64,000 nucleotides of DNA, from the NCBI GenBank assembly GCA_002720865.1, contig PBIO01000011.1:309726-373725 (forward strand), in the 5' to 3' direction. The position numbers were made by a program, and so were the translations under genes. The notes under the pieces were generated by a model that did not search any database, had not been told where the DNA came from, and saw only the letters and a list, made by a program, of their open reading frames with translations. How positions within the stretch are numbered: position 1 is the stretch's first letter; every line of letters begins with the position of its first letter. Below, piece by piece: positions 1-8,817 of this stretch. This DNA comes from Halobacteriovorax sp. (GTDB lineage Bacteria; Bdellovibrionota; Bacteriovoracia; Bacteriovoracales; Bacteriovoracaceae).

Positions 1-153
1 ATAACTGCCGTCATTAAATCTTCTGATATATTCTTCAAGGTTTATATAACCCGTTCTATAAGCATCAATACAGTCTTGATTAGAAATTAAAGGATCACCA
101 GCAAAGGATTGCGATGAAAAGACGATTAGAAATAAAAGAAATAGCTTCTTCAT
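1..153 (-). CDS. Secreted protein of unknown function (C-terminal part outside window)
   Basis: An open frame of 51 codons runs off the left edge. It begins MKKLFLLFLIVFSSQSFAG, a clear Sec signal peptide with probable cleavage after SFA, followed by a short Cys-containing mature segment. A GGAG Shine-Dalgarno lies 6 nt before the ATG at 153. Only the N-terminus is visible, so no family can be assigned. It follows the terminator of the thioredoxin-fold gene and so is probably a separate transcript. Confidence 0.7.
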   Translation of the reverse strand, partial: MKKLFLLFLIVFSSQSFAGDPLISNQDCIDAYRTGYINLEEYIRRFNDGSY

Positions 154-189
154 TAGGACTCCATTAATAGTTTTCTTTATTATGAAGTC

Positions 190-216
190 CAAAAAAAAAA
201 GGGGATTTAATCCCCT
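190..216 (-). terminator. Rho-independent terminator after thioredoxin-fold gene
   Basis: On the minus strand AAGGGGATTAAATCCCCTT forms a compact hairpin followed by a run of ten T. It lies 38 nt after the stop of the gene ending at 254 and before the next minus-strand start at 153. Confidence 0.85.
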
Positions 217-253
217 TATTCAGCTAAAAATTACATGTTCATTTTTTAGACAA

Positions 254-1702
254 TCAAATGAGCTTTAATGATTTAAAGCTCTTATGACAGGACTTTCCGT
301 CTTTAAGCTTTGAGCATTCTTCAAGGAGAATCGCCTTAATTCTAAGATTAAAGGTCTTATCTTTTAGCTTAGCAAGTGATTTTTGTAGTCTCTCGAGACG
401 CTTTTTATTTCTACCACTAAAAGCATCTGGCTGTTTAAGAAGTTCGCTAATGATGGCCTTAAAATCTTTGGCAAAATTTTTCTTCTTATTATTATCAATC
501 ATTGTTCTAAGGTAAGAAGTTCCCCACTGAAACCTAGTGCTACCTCCCTTTGAAGCTTCCCAAGCCTTTCTACTCCAAGCAAGCTGGGCCTCAGGATTAC
601 CAAGTTCTTTTTCTATAGAAGCAAGATAGCTCATAAAGTAATAAGGAGCGATTGATTTTGATAGCTCTTTTTCAGCGTAAGATTTTGCTTCTTTTAAAAG
701 TTTTGATTTTTTTAAGATCCAAATGACCGTGCTCATGGCGTCCTGCCTAGTATAGCCGTCCTTTGCTTCCCTATCTGTTTCTTCAACTTTTAGAAGTAGT
801 TTCTTTTGAAATTCAGGGAGAAGTTTTTCATCTTCTAAAGCAATATTCATTTCATAGGACAAGGAAAATAATCGCTCTTCTACAGATAATTTTTTGTCGG
901 TCGAAAGCTCCTCTAATAGTTTTCTTAATTTTTTATGATGCCTAATTCGACTTTGAATATCATCAAATAAATAGTCAATATACTTACCTCCGCTATAAGC
1001 GAGAGTTCCAGTAAATCCTCTGGCCAATACTTTTTGATTAATTAGTTTGACGAACTCTTTTCCTAGAGGCGTTTTTAGTCTTTTAGTTTTTTTATCTTTT
1101 GTGAGTTGTTCGAGGTATTTTAATAGCAGTGCAGTCCTTTCAAACTTAAAGCGAAGAGGAATTTTGTTATAAAGTTTTTCATAGAGTCCTAGCTTATCTT
1201 TTATGTCTCTATTTTGCGCCCAAGAATAAAAAGCCAGTTGTGACCACTCTTCTGCAGAGGGATGTTTTTTCTTTAGTAATTCCTCTATAGAGATTTTTCT
1301 TTTCTTACTTGATCGAAGTAGCTCAGTATATATCCTTGCATCAATGGTTGTTGGAAAACGCATTAACTCTCTTCCTGCAGGAGTCATCACCATCATTGTA
1401 GGATAACCACTTGCCTTAAGTTTCTCTCCCCAAATTTGTGCCCTATCCGTATCCCCATCGAGATACACAGCAATAAAGTTTTTTACTTCTTTTTGAAAAG
1501 AGGGATTCGTAAAAACTTTCTTTTTAATATGATTGCAGGGAGGACACCAAATAGCCCCCCAGTATAAAAAGAGGGGCTTATTTTGCTCTTTCGCTAATTT
1601 AAAAGCGCTTTCAACGCTACCTTTATGCCAGTCCACTCCCTTTGGAATGCCTGCGTAAGCAAGAGAACTTAAGAATATGACTAGTGAGATAAGTATTTTC
1701 AT
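254..1702 (-). CDS. Secreted thioredoxin-fold protein with long helical C-terminal domain
   Basis: 482 residues. A signal peptide (residues 1-17, ends AYA) is followed by a thioredoxin-like domain at about 25-130 with the redox motif WCPPC (Cys53, Cys56) and the cis-proline loop GYPT (Pro101). This resembles the Thioredoxin_7/DsbD-gamma group, whose members reduce or exchange disulfides in the periplasm. The remaining 340 residues are Lys/Glu/Leu rich, predicted helical, and match nothing I recognise; helical repeats (TPR-like) are possible. Standard thioredoxins are about 110 residues, so most of the protein is this extension. It is monocistronic with its own terminator. No clear Shine-Dalgarno precedes the ATG. 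The redox fold is well supported; the substrate is unknown. Confidence 0.85.
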   Translation of the reverse strand: MKILISLVIFLSSLAYAGIPKGVDWHKGSVESAFKLAKEQNKPLFLYWGAIWCPPCNHIKKKVFTNPSFQKEVKNFIAVYLDGDTDRAQIWGEKLKASGYPTMMVMTPAGRELMRFPTTIDARIYTELLRSSKKRKISIEELLKKKHPSAEEWSQLAFYSWAQNRDIKDKLGLYEKLYNKIPLRFKFERTALLLKYLEQLTKDKKTKRLKTPLGKEFVKLINQKVLARGFTGTLAYSGGKYIDYLFDDIQSRIRHHKKLRKLLEELSTDKKLSVEERLFSLSYEMNIALEDEKLLPEFQKKLLLKVEETDREAKDGYTRQDAMSTVIWILKKSKLLKEAKSYAEKELSKSIAPYYFMSYLASIEKELGNPEAQLAWSRKAWEASKGGSTRFQWGTSYLRTMIDNNKKKNFAKDFKAIISELLKQPDAFSGRNKKRLERLQKSLAKLKDKTFNLRIKAILLEECSKLKDGKSCHKSFKSLKLI

Positions 1703-1835
1703 GGAGACAACTTATCAGCTCTGGGGGTTTTTCGGCAATCCATAACAATCGCTTATAACACGCATCACAATTACCAATTATCCAAGCAAGGCTCTCCAAG
1801 GTAGTTTCTGCGGGTTCTAAACAATGGAGGAACTT

Positions 1836-3062
1836 ATGAAAAATATATTAACAACCGCATTTTTTACCCTTTTTAGCGCTTCGGTCATGGCCGATGCCCC
1901 AAAGGCCGATATTGCTATCCTTTTAGACACTTCCGGAAGCATGCAGGGCCTAATCAACCAAGTCCGAGATGGTCTTTGGCAAACCTTAAACAATCTCGGA
2001 GAAATCAAAAGAGACGGAAAGACCGCCGAGTTAAGACTCGCCCTATACGAATACGGGTCAGGCTCGGTTTCGGCTGAGGCAAATTTTCTTCAAATTCTTT
2101 GCCCTCTAACAACGGATCATACAAAGATTGCTGAAAAACTTTTTGCCACAAAGGCCACTGGTTCTCAGGAGTTCTCAGGAGCTGTAATTTCTCAGGCAAC
2201 AACAGATCTCGCTTGGGCCACAGATCATTTAGATTTTAAAAGTATTGTGATTGCTGGAAATGAGACAATCAATCAAGGACCAATCAGGCCCCTTGAAGCT
2301 GCTAGCACGGCCCTTGGAAATAATATCTTAGTGAACACAATTTTTGCTGGTTCTCAAACTATCCAAACCGGTGGCTTTGGTGGCGGTGGATTCGGAGGTG
2401 GTGGATTTGGATGTTCTTTTTGTCCTAATCCAAGGCCGACGACTCCAACTGAACCACCGAAACCTGAGTTTTCAAAGAATCCAATTTTCACAGAATGGGA
2501 AAACTTAGCAAAGTCCGGACAAGGAGAAACCTTAAATATTGATCATAATAATTCGATTCCCTTTATCGAATCACCTTTTGATGATCGAATTGTAGAAATC
2601 ACAGAGGAGATCAATAAAACCTTCCTACCTTTTGGTAAAGACGGACAAACAGAGTTTGATCGTATGATTGACTTAGATCGAAATATCAGAGGCAGCGGTG
2701 CTGGTTCATACATCGGTTGGGGCTCTTACCGAGGTGGAAACTTTGGCAATGCCACAAACGCGAAGTGGGACCTTGTTACGGCCTTTAAAGAAAACCCAGA
2801 GTTCGATCTTTCAAAAATCAAAGACGAGCATCTACCAGAGATTATGAGAGGCCTTACTCTTTTAGAAAAACTAAAGATAGTAAAAGAATTTACAATGAAA
2901 AGAGACGCTCTTGAAAAAGAATCAAAAGAACTCAATGAAAAAAGAAGATTATTTGTAGAAGAAGAACTTAGGAATCGCCAAGGTGAAGATCAACAAAACT
3001 TTGCTGAAGCCTTCCGCAAGATTATCGTTAAACAACTGGAAGCCAAAGGTTTTGAGCTTTAA
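1836..3062 (+). CDS. Secreted von Willebrand factor A domain protein
   Basis: 408 residues. I place the start at the ATG at 1836, five nt after a GGAGG site, because it gives the signal peptide MKNILTTAFFTLFSASVMA; an ATG 12 nt upstream overlaps that site. A VWA domain covers about residues 24-175 and carries the MIDAS motif DTSGSM (Asp31, Ser33, Ser35), which binds a divalent metal and mediates protein contacts. A Gly/Phe-rich linker (GGFGGGG repeats) and a Cys/Pro-rich segment follow, then a charged C-terminal helix region. Probably a periplasmic or surface binding protein. Its stop overlaps the stop of the convergent MerR gene by 4 nt. Partner unknown. Confidence 0.85.
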   Translation: MKNILTTAFFTLFSASVMADAPKADIAILLDTSGSMQGLINQVRDGLWQTLNNLGEIKRDGKTAELRLALYEYGSGSVSAEANFLQILCPLTTDHTKIAEKLFATKATGSQEFSGAVISQATTDLAWATDHLDFKSIVIAGNETINQGPIRPLEAASTALGNNILVNTIFAGSQTIQTGGFGGGGFGGGGFGCSFCPNPRPTTPTEPPKPEFSKNPIFTEWENLAKSGQGETLNIDHNNSIPFIESPFDDRIVEITEEINKTFLPFGKDGQTEFDRMIDLDRNIRGSGAGSYIGWGSYRGGNFGNATNAKWDLVTAFKENPEFDLSKIKDEHLPEIMRGLTLLEKLKIVKEFTMKRDALEKESKELNEKRRLFVEEELRNRQGEDQQNFAEAFRKIIVKQLEAKGFEL

Positions 3063-3865
3063 AGTTTAGACATGGCATAGATTGGAGTATAGGGAACGAC
3101 AATTTCTCCCTCTACTCCACTCTTAAGTCTAAGCGTCGTTCTAATAACGACATCATGAATTCCCATGAGTTCTGATAATTCTTCCCGAGTAAATTCTTCG
3201 AGCTTTTCAAGACCTATTCCTGGTAGAAACTTCTCCCAAGACTTTTTATATCCTTCGATAAAGTCATCATCTAGATTAACTCCAAAGGCGAAACTAGATT
3301 CTTTAAAAATTGAATACACATCAATTGAGGACTTAGACTCATCTAAATATTGGCCAAACTTCATCAGATCAGTTGCGATCAATTCTACTTCAGCCTCACT
3401 CGCTATATGATCTTCGTAGATTGTTCTTAAAATTGGAATACTATAGGCCGTTCTATGAAACTTCGCTTTCCCACCTAAGGTTTTAAATTTCTTTTCTAGA
3501 GAAACTCCCCCCTTAATAACATCGAGTAAAGGAGCCGAATTAGTTTGAACTTGTTCAAGATAATATTTAAGCTTGGGAATTGTTTCGGATTTAATCTCAG
3601 CCACTTCTGTTTCTCGCTCTAAAACCTTTTGAATCAATTCTAGATTAAGCTCTGATTTGTTTTCAAAAAGACTTTTTACTTCCTTAAGTTGAAACCCTGT
3701 ATCTTGAAGTTCTTTAATTGTTTCTGCAACTTCTATCTGTCCTTCAGTGTAAGTGCGATAATTATTTTCACCGCGACTTGGAATAAGAAGCTCAATCTCT
3801 TCTAAATACCGAAGCATTCGAATTGAAAAATTTGTCTTTTTGGAAAAGTCTTTTATCTGAATCAT
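3059..3865 (-). CDS. MerR-family transcriptional regulator
   Basis: 268 residues. Residues 1-70 match the MerR winged helix-turn-helix (KDFSKKTNFSIRMLRYLEEI then the NYRTYTEGQ wing), followed by a helical linker typical of MerR dimerisation. The 170-residue C-terminal domain has no metal-binding cysteines and resembles nothing I recognise; a small-molecule effector domain is likely. It is divergent from the RDD membrane-protein gene at 4040, with a perfect-armed inverted repeat between them, so it probably controls that gene and itself. The stop codon shares bases with the convergent VWA gene. Confidence 0.85.
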   Translation of the reverse strand: MIQIKDFSKKTNFSIRMLRYLEEIELLIPSRGENNYRTYTEGQIEVAETIKELQDTGFQLKEVKSLFENKSELNLELIQKVLERETEVAEIKSETIPKLKYYLEQVQTNSAPLLDVIKGGVSLEKKFKTLGGKAKFHRTAYSIPILRTIYEDHIASEAEVELIATDLMKFGQYLDESKSSIDVYSIFKESSFAFGVNLDDDFIEGYKKSWEKFLPGIGLEKLEEFTREELSELMGIHDVVIRTTLRLKSGVEGEIVVPYTPIYAMSKL

Positions 3866-3956
3866 ATAGTCCCCATTCTACTAAGATTTTATTCCTGTCT
3901 CAATAATCGAGGCTGACAGCATGTGAGGGTAAAGATATTTTTAAATAAAAATGTAA

Positions 3957-3976
3957 GTACTCAAAATTACGAGTAC
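3957..3976. promoter_or_regulatory. Inverted repeat, candidate MerR operator
   Basis: GTACTC-N8-GAGTAC is a perfect 6+8+6 inverted repeat, total 20 bp, in the 174-bp gap between the divergent MerR and RDD genes. MerR-family operators (CueR, SoxR, BmrR) are similarly sized dyads placed between the -35 and -10 elements. Assignment to this regulator is inferred from position. Confidence 0.5.
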
Positions 3977-3995
3977 AAATAACCTCCTAGCATAT

Positions 3996-4029
3996 TCGGG
4001 TATTATCAGTATTTGATAAGAACACCCGA
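3996..4029 (+). promoter_or_regulatory. Nested inverted repeat just upstream of the RDD gene
   Basis: TCGGGT (3996-4001) pairs with ACCCGA (4024-4029), and inside it TATCA (4004-4008) pairs with TGATA (4014-4018). The structure ends 10 nt before the ATG at 4040, where no good Shine-Dalgarno is visible. It could be a second operator or a 5' UTR hairpin that affects translation. Confidence 0.4.
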
Positions 4030-4039
4030 TAAGTAAGCA

Positions 4040-4714
4040 ATGGATCTTAAAGACCTTTCACCAAATTCAGATTGGCTTAAATCACCTAGAAAGGGTGGAA
4101 GCTTACGTCGTCGAACGTTTTCTTTTTTCTTAGATCTATTTTGTGTGCTTTTGACCACTAAACTTCTTATGGCCTCTTATATTAGCTACCTAAGAACCTT
4201 TATGTTTATGATGGGGGAGAAGTCTCAGGCCCTTTTAACAACTCAGATGCATAAAGTTGAGTTTTCAATAATTACTGTGGTCTTCTTTGGTTACTTCTTT
4301 CTTAGTTATTATATGGGTGCCGGAAAAACACCTGGAAAAATTCTTTTTAGACTTAGAGTTGTACCCAATCGAAATGAAACTGAGCTTTTAACTTTTAAAG
4401 AAAGCATTAAACGCACAAGTGCTTATCTTTTTTGTTATCTAACCGGCTTTGTCTTATTTGCTATTCCATACTTTAACAAAAATAAAGAAGGACTTCCGGA
4501 TATGTTTTCTGATTCTAAAGTCATGACTGAGGAAGCTTTTCAGGCCATGCTAAAGAACTCAAAAGAAGAAAGTAAAAAAGATAAAACGGCCGGTGAACAG
4601 CTCGAGCTGGACTTCACTTCAGTTGCCGTTTCACAAGATAATATCATCTACTTACCTGGACCTGAATTCTACAAGGATCAAGTAATAAAAGATGATGAAG
4701 ATAAAGCAGCCTAA
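4040..4714 (+). CDS. RDD-family integral membrane protein
   Basis: 224 residues. It has the RDD pattern: arginines at 23-25 entering the first membrane helix with Asp32, a second helix at about 75-95, the loop motif KTPGK (96-100), a third hydrophobic segment at about 126-143, and the closing LPDMFSDSKV (152-161). The last 60 residues are a charged cytoplasmic tail rich in Lys/Glu/Asp. RDD proteins are inner-membrane proteins of mostly unknown function; some act as ion antiporters. It is divergent from a MerR gene and likely regulated by it. The stop overlaps the convergent ABM gene by 4 nt. Confidence 0.85.
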   Translation: MDLKDLSPNSDWLKSPRKGGSLRRRTFSFFLDLFCVLLTTKLLMASYISYLRTFMFMMGEKSQALLTTQMHKVEFSIITVVFFGYFFLSYYMGAGKTPGKILFRLRVVPNRNETELLTFKESIKRTSAYLFCYLTGFVLFAIPYFNKNKEGLPDMFSDSKVMTEEAFQAMLKNSKEESKKDKTAGEQLELDFTSVAVSQDNIIYLPGPEFYKDQVIKDDEDKAA

Positions 4715-5025
4715 GACTTTAGGCGGTCATCAAGTACATTCATCATATGTAAAACTTTGCTCTCTTGAACGGCCTCACGCATTTTTTCTCTAGCGATGAG
4801 CTCAGCCTCTGTATATGGTTCATCATCTGGTCCATCAGAAAAATAAGTATCTTCATCAGGCCATTGAGCATAAGCAACATAGGTATTTTTTGTTTTAGTA
4901 GTATGTAGACGAGAGCCTTTTGAGCCCTTACATCTATAGATAGCATCGGTGAAAAGGGCCCAGTTCTTCTCGAACTGGGCGTTCATATTTTCTTTTATTT
5001 TGAATTCATAAAGAGCAACTAACAT
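4711..5025 (-). CDS. ABM-like (dimeric alpha/beta barrel) small protein
   Basis: 104 residues from the ATG at 5025, which overlaps the aspS stop (TAATG), implying translational coupling; a TTG start 15 nt upstream is less likely. The sequence (MLVALYEFKIKEN, then a central YVAYAQWPDEDTY segment) fits the antibiotic-biosynthesis-monooxygenase/ferredoxin-like dimeric barrel fold, with length usual for that family. Such proteins include heme-degrading and quinol monooxygenases, but many have no known reaction and I see no diagnostic catalytic residue. Second gene of the aspS operon. Confidence 0.65.
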   Translation of the reverse strand: MLVALYEFKIKENMNAQFEKNWALFTDAIYRCKGSKGSRLHTTKTKNTYVAYAQWPDEDTYFSDGPDDEPYTEAELIAREKMREAVQESKVLHMMNVLDDRLKS

Positions 5026-6803
5026 TATTTTTTCTGCCAATTCATATGCAGCTCATCGAGTTGAGCTTGAGCCGGAATTGACGGTGAAGAACTCATGAGA
5101 TCTGTTGCTGAATTTGTTTTTGGAAAAGCGATGACATCGCGAATCGATTCCGTCTTACACATAATCATGATAATTCTATCAAGCCCAAAAGCAAGTCCTC
5201 CATGAGGTGGAACTCCGTATTTTAGAGCTTCTAAGAAAAAGCCAAATTGTTTTTGTGTATCCTCTTCAGTCATCTCTAATGCTTTAAACATTGTCGCTTG
5301 GATATCATTTCTATGAATACGTATTGAACCACCACCTAATTCATAGCCATTACAAACAACATCATAAGCATTAGCTAAACATTTTTTCCAGTTCTCTACT
5401 CCGCCTTCTAAATACATTTCTAAATGCTCTTCTTTAGGCATAGTAAATGGATGGTGACGAGCAGCTAGCCGACCTTCTTTTTGAGAGTATTCAAAAAGTG
5501 GAAAGTCATAAACCCATAAGAACTTATTCTCATCACCTAGGAGGTCTAAAGAGTGACCAAGATGTCTTCTTAGAGCATCAGCACATGAGTGAACTGTATC
5601 TTCATCTGTATCAGCAAAAAAGAGCCAAGTTCCATTTCCTTTCTCATTTCCAGCTGCACGTTCTTCAATCTTTGCAAAAATATCATCGGTAATAAATTTG
5701 GAAATCCCCGCTGAACGTTCTCCGTCTTTAACTTTAAAAAAGGCAACCCCTTTCCCGCCGTGAGGTTTAACAACTTCAACAAAGGCGTCAGTTTCTTTTC
5801 TTGAGAATACTTTTACTTCTTCAGGAACGAAAAAGGCTTTAACCATTCCCCCTTCCTTAGCCGGTTTGCTAAGGACAGCAAATTCACTATCAACAAAAAG
5901 GTCAGTTAAAATAATATGCTCTAATCCAAAGCGAACATCGGGCTTATCTGAGCCATATCTGCTCATAGCTTCTTGGAAGCTCATAGAAGGTATTTTCAAA
6001 TCTTTTATTTCAAATAAGCTTCCCAATGTCTTCTCAACCAAGGCCTTAATATACTCTGGAGTAGCAAAGGAAACCTCGATATCAATTTGAGTAAATTCTG
6101 GTTGTCGATCATGGCGTAAATCTTCATCGCGAAAACAACGACAAAGCTGAAAGTATTTATCTGTTCCACCAATCATTAAAAGCTGCTTCAGAGTCTGAGG
6201 AGACTGTGGAAGGGCATAAACATGATTAGGATGAACTCTTGAAGGAACAACATAATCTCTTGCTCCTTCTGGAGTTGATTTATAAAGGATTGGAGTTTCA
6301 ACCTCAGTAAAGCCTTCGTCATAAAGAGCATTACGAGTATCGTGCATGACTTTGCTTCTCATTTTTAAAACTTCTTGAAGCTTATCCGTTCTTAAGTCGA
6401 GATAGCGGTACTTAAGCTTTAAATCTTCAGTTGATTCAACTTTTCCGTGTGGAAGAAAGGGAAGATTATCAATATCACATCGTGATAAAACCTCCAGGTC
6501 TGTTACCTGTACTTCAACCTCACCAGTATCCATATTTTTATTTAGAGCATCAGAAGGTCTTTTCCTGACAGTCCCTTTAGCTTTAATTACGGACTCAAGT
6601 GAACATTGCTTTAAAATCGAAAGATCTCCTTCGAACTGCTCGAAACCAAGCTGAGTCAATCCATAACGATCTCGAATATCAATAAAGTGAAGAGCTCCCA
6701 AATCTCGATACTTATTTACCCATCCACAAAGCGTTACTTCATTTCCAACATGTTCAGCTCGGAGTTCCCCGCAGGTATGGCTCCGCAATAATCCAGCACT
6801 CAT
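5025..6803 (-). CDS. aspS: Aspartyl-tRNA synthetase
   Basis: 592 residues, the normal size of bacterial AspRS. It charges tRNA-Asp (possibly also tRNA-Asn in organisms that use transamidation) with aspartate. Domains: N-terminal OB-fold anticodon-binding domain (about 1-110, including CGWVNKYRDLG), class II catalytic core with motif 2 (RCFRDEDLRHDRQPEFTQID), the bacterial GAD insertion (about 290-420), and motif 3 (GLAFGLDRIIMI) near the C-terminus, followed by the FPKTNSATDLMSSSPS signature. Only 37 nt separate its start from the divergent DUF192 gene. It is translationally coupled to the downstream ABM gene. Confidence 0.98.
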   Translation of the reverse strand: MSAGLLRSHTCGELRAEHVGNEVTLCGWVNKYRDLGALHFIDIRDRYGLTQLGFEQFEGDLSILKQCSLESVIKAKGTVRKRPSDALNKNMDTGEVEVQVTDLEVLSRCDIDNLPFLPHGKVESTEDLKLKYRYLDLRTDKLQEVLKMRSKVMHDTRNALYDEGFTEVETPILYKSTPEGARDYVVPSRVHPNHVYALPQSPQTLKQLLMIGGTDKYFQLCRCFRDEDLRHDRQPEFTQIDIEVSFATPEYIKALVEKTLGSLFEIKDLKIPSMSFQEAMSRYGSDKPDVRFGLEHIILTDLFVDSEFAVLSKPAKEGGMVKAFFVPEEVKVFSRKETDAFVEVVKPHGGKGVAFFKVKDGERSAGISKFITDDIFAKIEERAAGNEKGNGTWLFFADTDEDTVHSCADALRRHLGHSLDLLGDENKFLWVYDFPLFEYSQKEGRLAARHHPFTMPKEEHLEMYLEGGVENWKKCLANAYDVVCNGYELGGGSIRIHRNDIQATMFKALEMTEEDTQKQFGFFLEALKYGVPPHGGLAFGLDRIIMIMCKTESIRDVIAFPKTNSATDLMSSSPSIPAQAQLDELHMNWQKK

Positions 6804-6840
6804 TTGCCACCTCTTTTTAATTCCCTTACTCTTTTAAAGG

Positions 6841-7362
6841 ATGACCCTATTTATAACGCAAATGCCCCGATGGCTCATTAAAAATCTCTTGCTCTTGGCC
6901 ATTTTCAGCCTTATTGGCTGTCGCGGCGAAGCTGGCATCCCCCATGGACGCCTTGCCACAAAAGACGGAAAGCTCATAAAAGTTGAACTTGCCTTGACTG
7001 ATAAGACTCAAAAACAAGGCCTTAGTGGCAGAAAAGCGGGCAGCTTAAAGGCCAATCAGGGAATGCTATTTGTTTACGATAATACGGAACCTAGAAGCTT
7101 CTGGATGCCCGATACGTACTTTGATTTAGATATATTCTTTTTAAATAAGGATTTAACAATAGTTCATATTGAAAGAGATGTTCCCCATCATCCTGGAAGA
7201 AAAGAGCCTCCTGCTATTGCTAGAACCAAGGCGGTAAATTGTCAGTATGTGCTTGAGCTGGATGCAGCTTCTCCTCTCTCAAAGAAGCTGCTGGTAGGTC
7301 AAAAACTTAAATGGCTTGGGTCTTCTTCCCTTTCGAAAATAAAATTAAAAACTCATCCTTAG
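6841..7362 (+). CDS. DUF192 lipoprotein
   Basis: 173 residues. An N-terminal hydrophobic segment ends in the lipobox LIGC (Cys27), so the protein is probably lipidated and periplasmic. Residues about 35-155 are a DUF192 domain, seen in the conserved pattern QGLSGR...GMLFVYDN...SFWMPDTYFDLDIFFL, then the V-P-H and VLEL elements. DUF192 proteins are small beta-barrel-like domains of unknown function, often secreted. An internal ATG at 6862 would also retain the lipobox. The 3' end overlaps the convergent FtsB-like gene by 56 bp. Confidence 0.85.
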   Translation: MTLFITQMPRWLIKNLLLLAIFSLIGCRGEAGIPHGRLATKDGKLIKVELALTDKTQKQGLSGRKAGSLKANQGMLFVYDNTEPRSFWMPDTYFDLDIFFLNKDLTIVHIERDVPHHPGRKEPPAIARTKAVNCQYVLELDAASPLSKKLLVGQKLKWLGSSSLSKIKLKTHP

Positions 7363-7909
7363 CGATAAATCCTAAGTGATCTCTCACGAGTTTTCTTTGA
7401 TACTTGGCAGAGTTTTGAATGAGCTCAATTTCTCCTACTAAGTTTTCATTCTCTACACCAATCGAAACAAATTCAGCTTTTTTGTTATCGACTAGCTCTT
7501 TTCTCTCATAATAATCCAGGACCCCGCCTCCTGAAAAAACTAATCTTACTAAAAGCACTCCCGCAAAAGCCCATCCGAGCTTGAGTAGAAATCCTTGTCC
7601 TTTAATTGTCTTTTTCTTTTTAGCTCTACGTTTTACTGGCGAAGTTTTTACAACTGATCTACTAGTTGCATAACCAACATTGGCCGGCGCTTTACGTGGA
7701 GATTTTCTTATACTTGTAGTGAACTCAACATCGTCAGGTCTAGCTACAGTTCTTCTACTGGCCGCTGGCCTGGCTGCGGGCTTTGTGGCCCTTGAGCTAT
7801 ACCCACTGGCCGGAGCCTGTGATGAGGAGGGAGATCTTCGAGCTTGCTTAGCCCGATTTCTTTCGATGGCCTTACGTAGCCTATCGCTATGTACACTTGC
7901 TGATTCCAT
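7307..7909 (-). CDS. FtsB/DivIC-like septum formation initiator with long basic N-terminus
   Basis: 200 residues from the ATG at 7909, preceded by AGGAAG. The C-terminal 95 residues fit the FtsB/DivIC family: one membrane helix (about 105-125), a coiled coil (YERKELVDNKKAEF onward) and the terminal VRDHLGFIAKDEFLILF motif. FtsB bridges FtsL and FtsQ in the divisome and helps activate septal peptidoglycan synthesis. The cytoplasmic N-terminus of about 100 residues, rich in Arg/Lys/Ala/Pro/Ser, is unusual, as family members are usually about 100 residues in total. An extended frame to 7966 exists but lacks a ribosome site. Confidence 0.75.
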   Translation of the reverse strand: MESASVHSDRLRKAIERNRAKQARRSPSSSQAPASGYSSRATKPAARPAASRRTVARPDDVEFTTSIRKSPRKAPANVGYATSRSVVKTSPVKRRAKKKKTIKGQGFLLKLGWAFAGVLLVRLVFSGGGVLDYYERKELVDNKKAEFVSIGVENENLVGEIELIQNSAKYQRKLVRDHLGFIAKDEFLILFSKGKKTQAI

Positions 7910-8019
7910 ACAAACTTCCTGTTTGTTTAACGCCAAGCAAAGACTAAAACTCTTTGCCTGAAACATCCTGTCAATTCATTATAAATCAAGAAGTTAGCTC
8001 ACCCTAGAAAAAAAGTGTT

Positions 8020-8817
8020 TTACTCAGATAAGTCTTTTTCAATTTGAAGCCAAAATTCACGAAGTACAGAAACTTCCTTGAAGTAGAAATAGAGGGTCTT
8101 TCCATCTCCCGTGGCCGGAAAAGTCGATGGGGTGGTGGTGTTTTCACCGGTTAAGAAAAAGTTTTTTAACATTATAAAATTAGAATTCGTTGGATCCGTC
8201 GTACTTATAGCGAAACCTTTATCCGTTGATACAAACTCCCCAACAGGAAAAGCTCCCCTAAAAATACTCTCTGACTTTAGAATCCTATTGCTCGCGATGG
8301 TCGAGTCACCTAGTGGACCAAGTCTAATATAATCATCTGCCCTATGAATCCCATGGGATTTAAAGAAGACTTGAAAGTGATCCTCGCCCTCATCCATCCA
8401 CCAGCTAAAGCCTGGATCACTTAAATTACAAAGGATATCTTCCTCAATGGGAAAGCGACGATTCACAAGCTCATCTAAAATAATCTCAGCTAATTCTTTA
8501 TTTTCTGTTGAGAAGAAACGAACTCTACCTAGCTGCTCCTCTTCTATAATTTTTAATGATTCCAGAATTGAAGATTCACCTTCATTTAATTCTTCAAAAC
8601 TCTCAGCGAGGTCGCTTGAAACAAATCCCCTAACACAAAATGTACTTATCCCTTTCTCAAGAATATAAAGTAAACCTGCGCCACTTGGGGCAACGACTTC
8701 TTCCTCTGCAGTATGAAAAAAATCACCTTCAAAGGAAAATTCGGAATTTTTAAAATCTCTGCTGAGTTCCATCGTCTCTCTAGCAAGAGCTTCAAAACTT
8801 AGTTGGCTGTCGTCCAT
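8020..8817 (-). CDS. Conserved-looking acidic cytoplasmic protein, unknown function
   Basis: 265 residues with no signal peptide or membrane helix. It is strongly acidic in the first two thirds (many Glu/Asp) and has alternating hydrophobic patches suggesting a mixed alpha/beta globular protein. I recognise no domain or motif. It lies 89 bp after yggT and 110 bp before the FtsB-like gene on the same strand, so it may be cotranscribed with either. Coding is supported by length, the ATG start and codon use like its neighbours. Confidence 0.7.
   Translation of the reverse strand: MDDSQLSFEALARETMELSRDFKNSEFSFEGDFFHTAEEEVVAPSGAGLLYILEKGISTFCVRGFVSSDLAESFEELNEGESSILESLKIIEEEQLGRVRFFSTENKELAEIILDELVNRRFPIEEDILCNLSDPGFSWWMDEGEDHFQVFFKSHGIHRADDYIRLGPLGDSTIASNRILKSESIFRGAFPVGEFVSTDKGFAISTTDPTNSNFIMLKNFFLTGENTTTPSTFPATGDGKTLYFYFKEVSVLREFWLQIEKDLSE

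Noticed and set aside
1760..1780. Short motif with GCATCA shared by several intergenic regions (near 1769, 58945, 59915, 59981)
   Set aside because: Six bases in common is expected by chance in 64 kb; no consistent spacing to starts.
3930..3990. AGGAGG on the minus strand in the MerR-RDD gap followed by ATT
   Set aside because: Spacing to any start is too short and the frame gives only 26 polar residues with no similarity to anything; treated as chance despite the ATT starts elsewhere.
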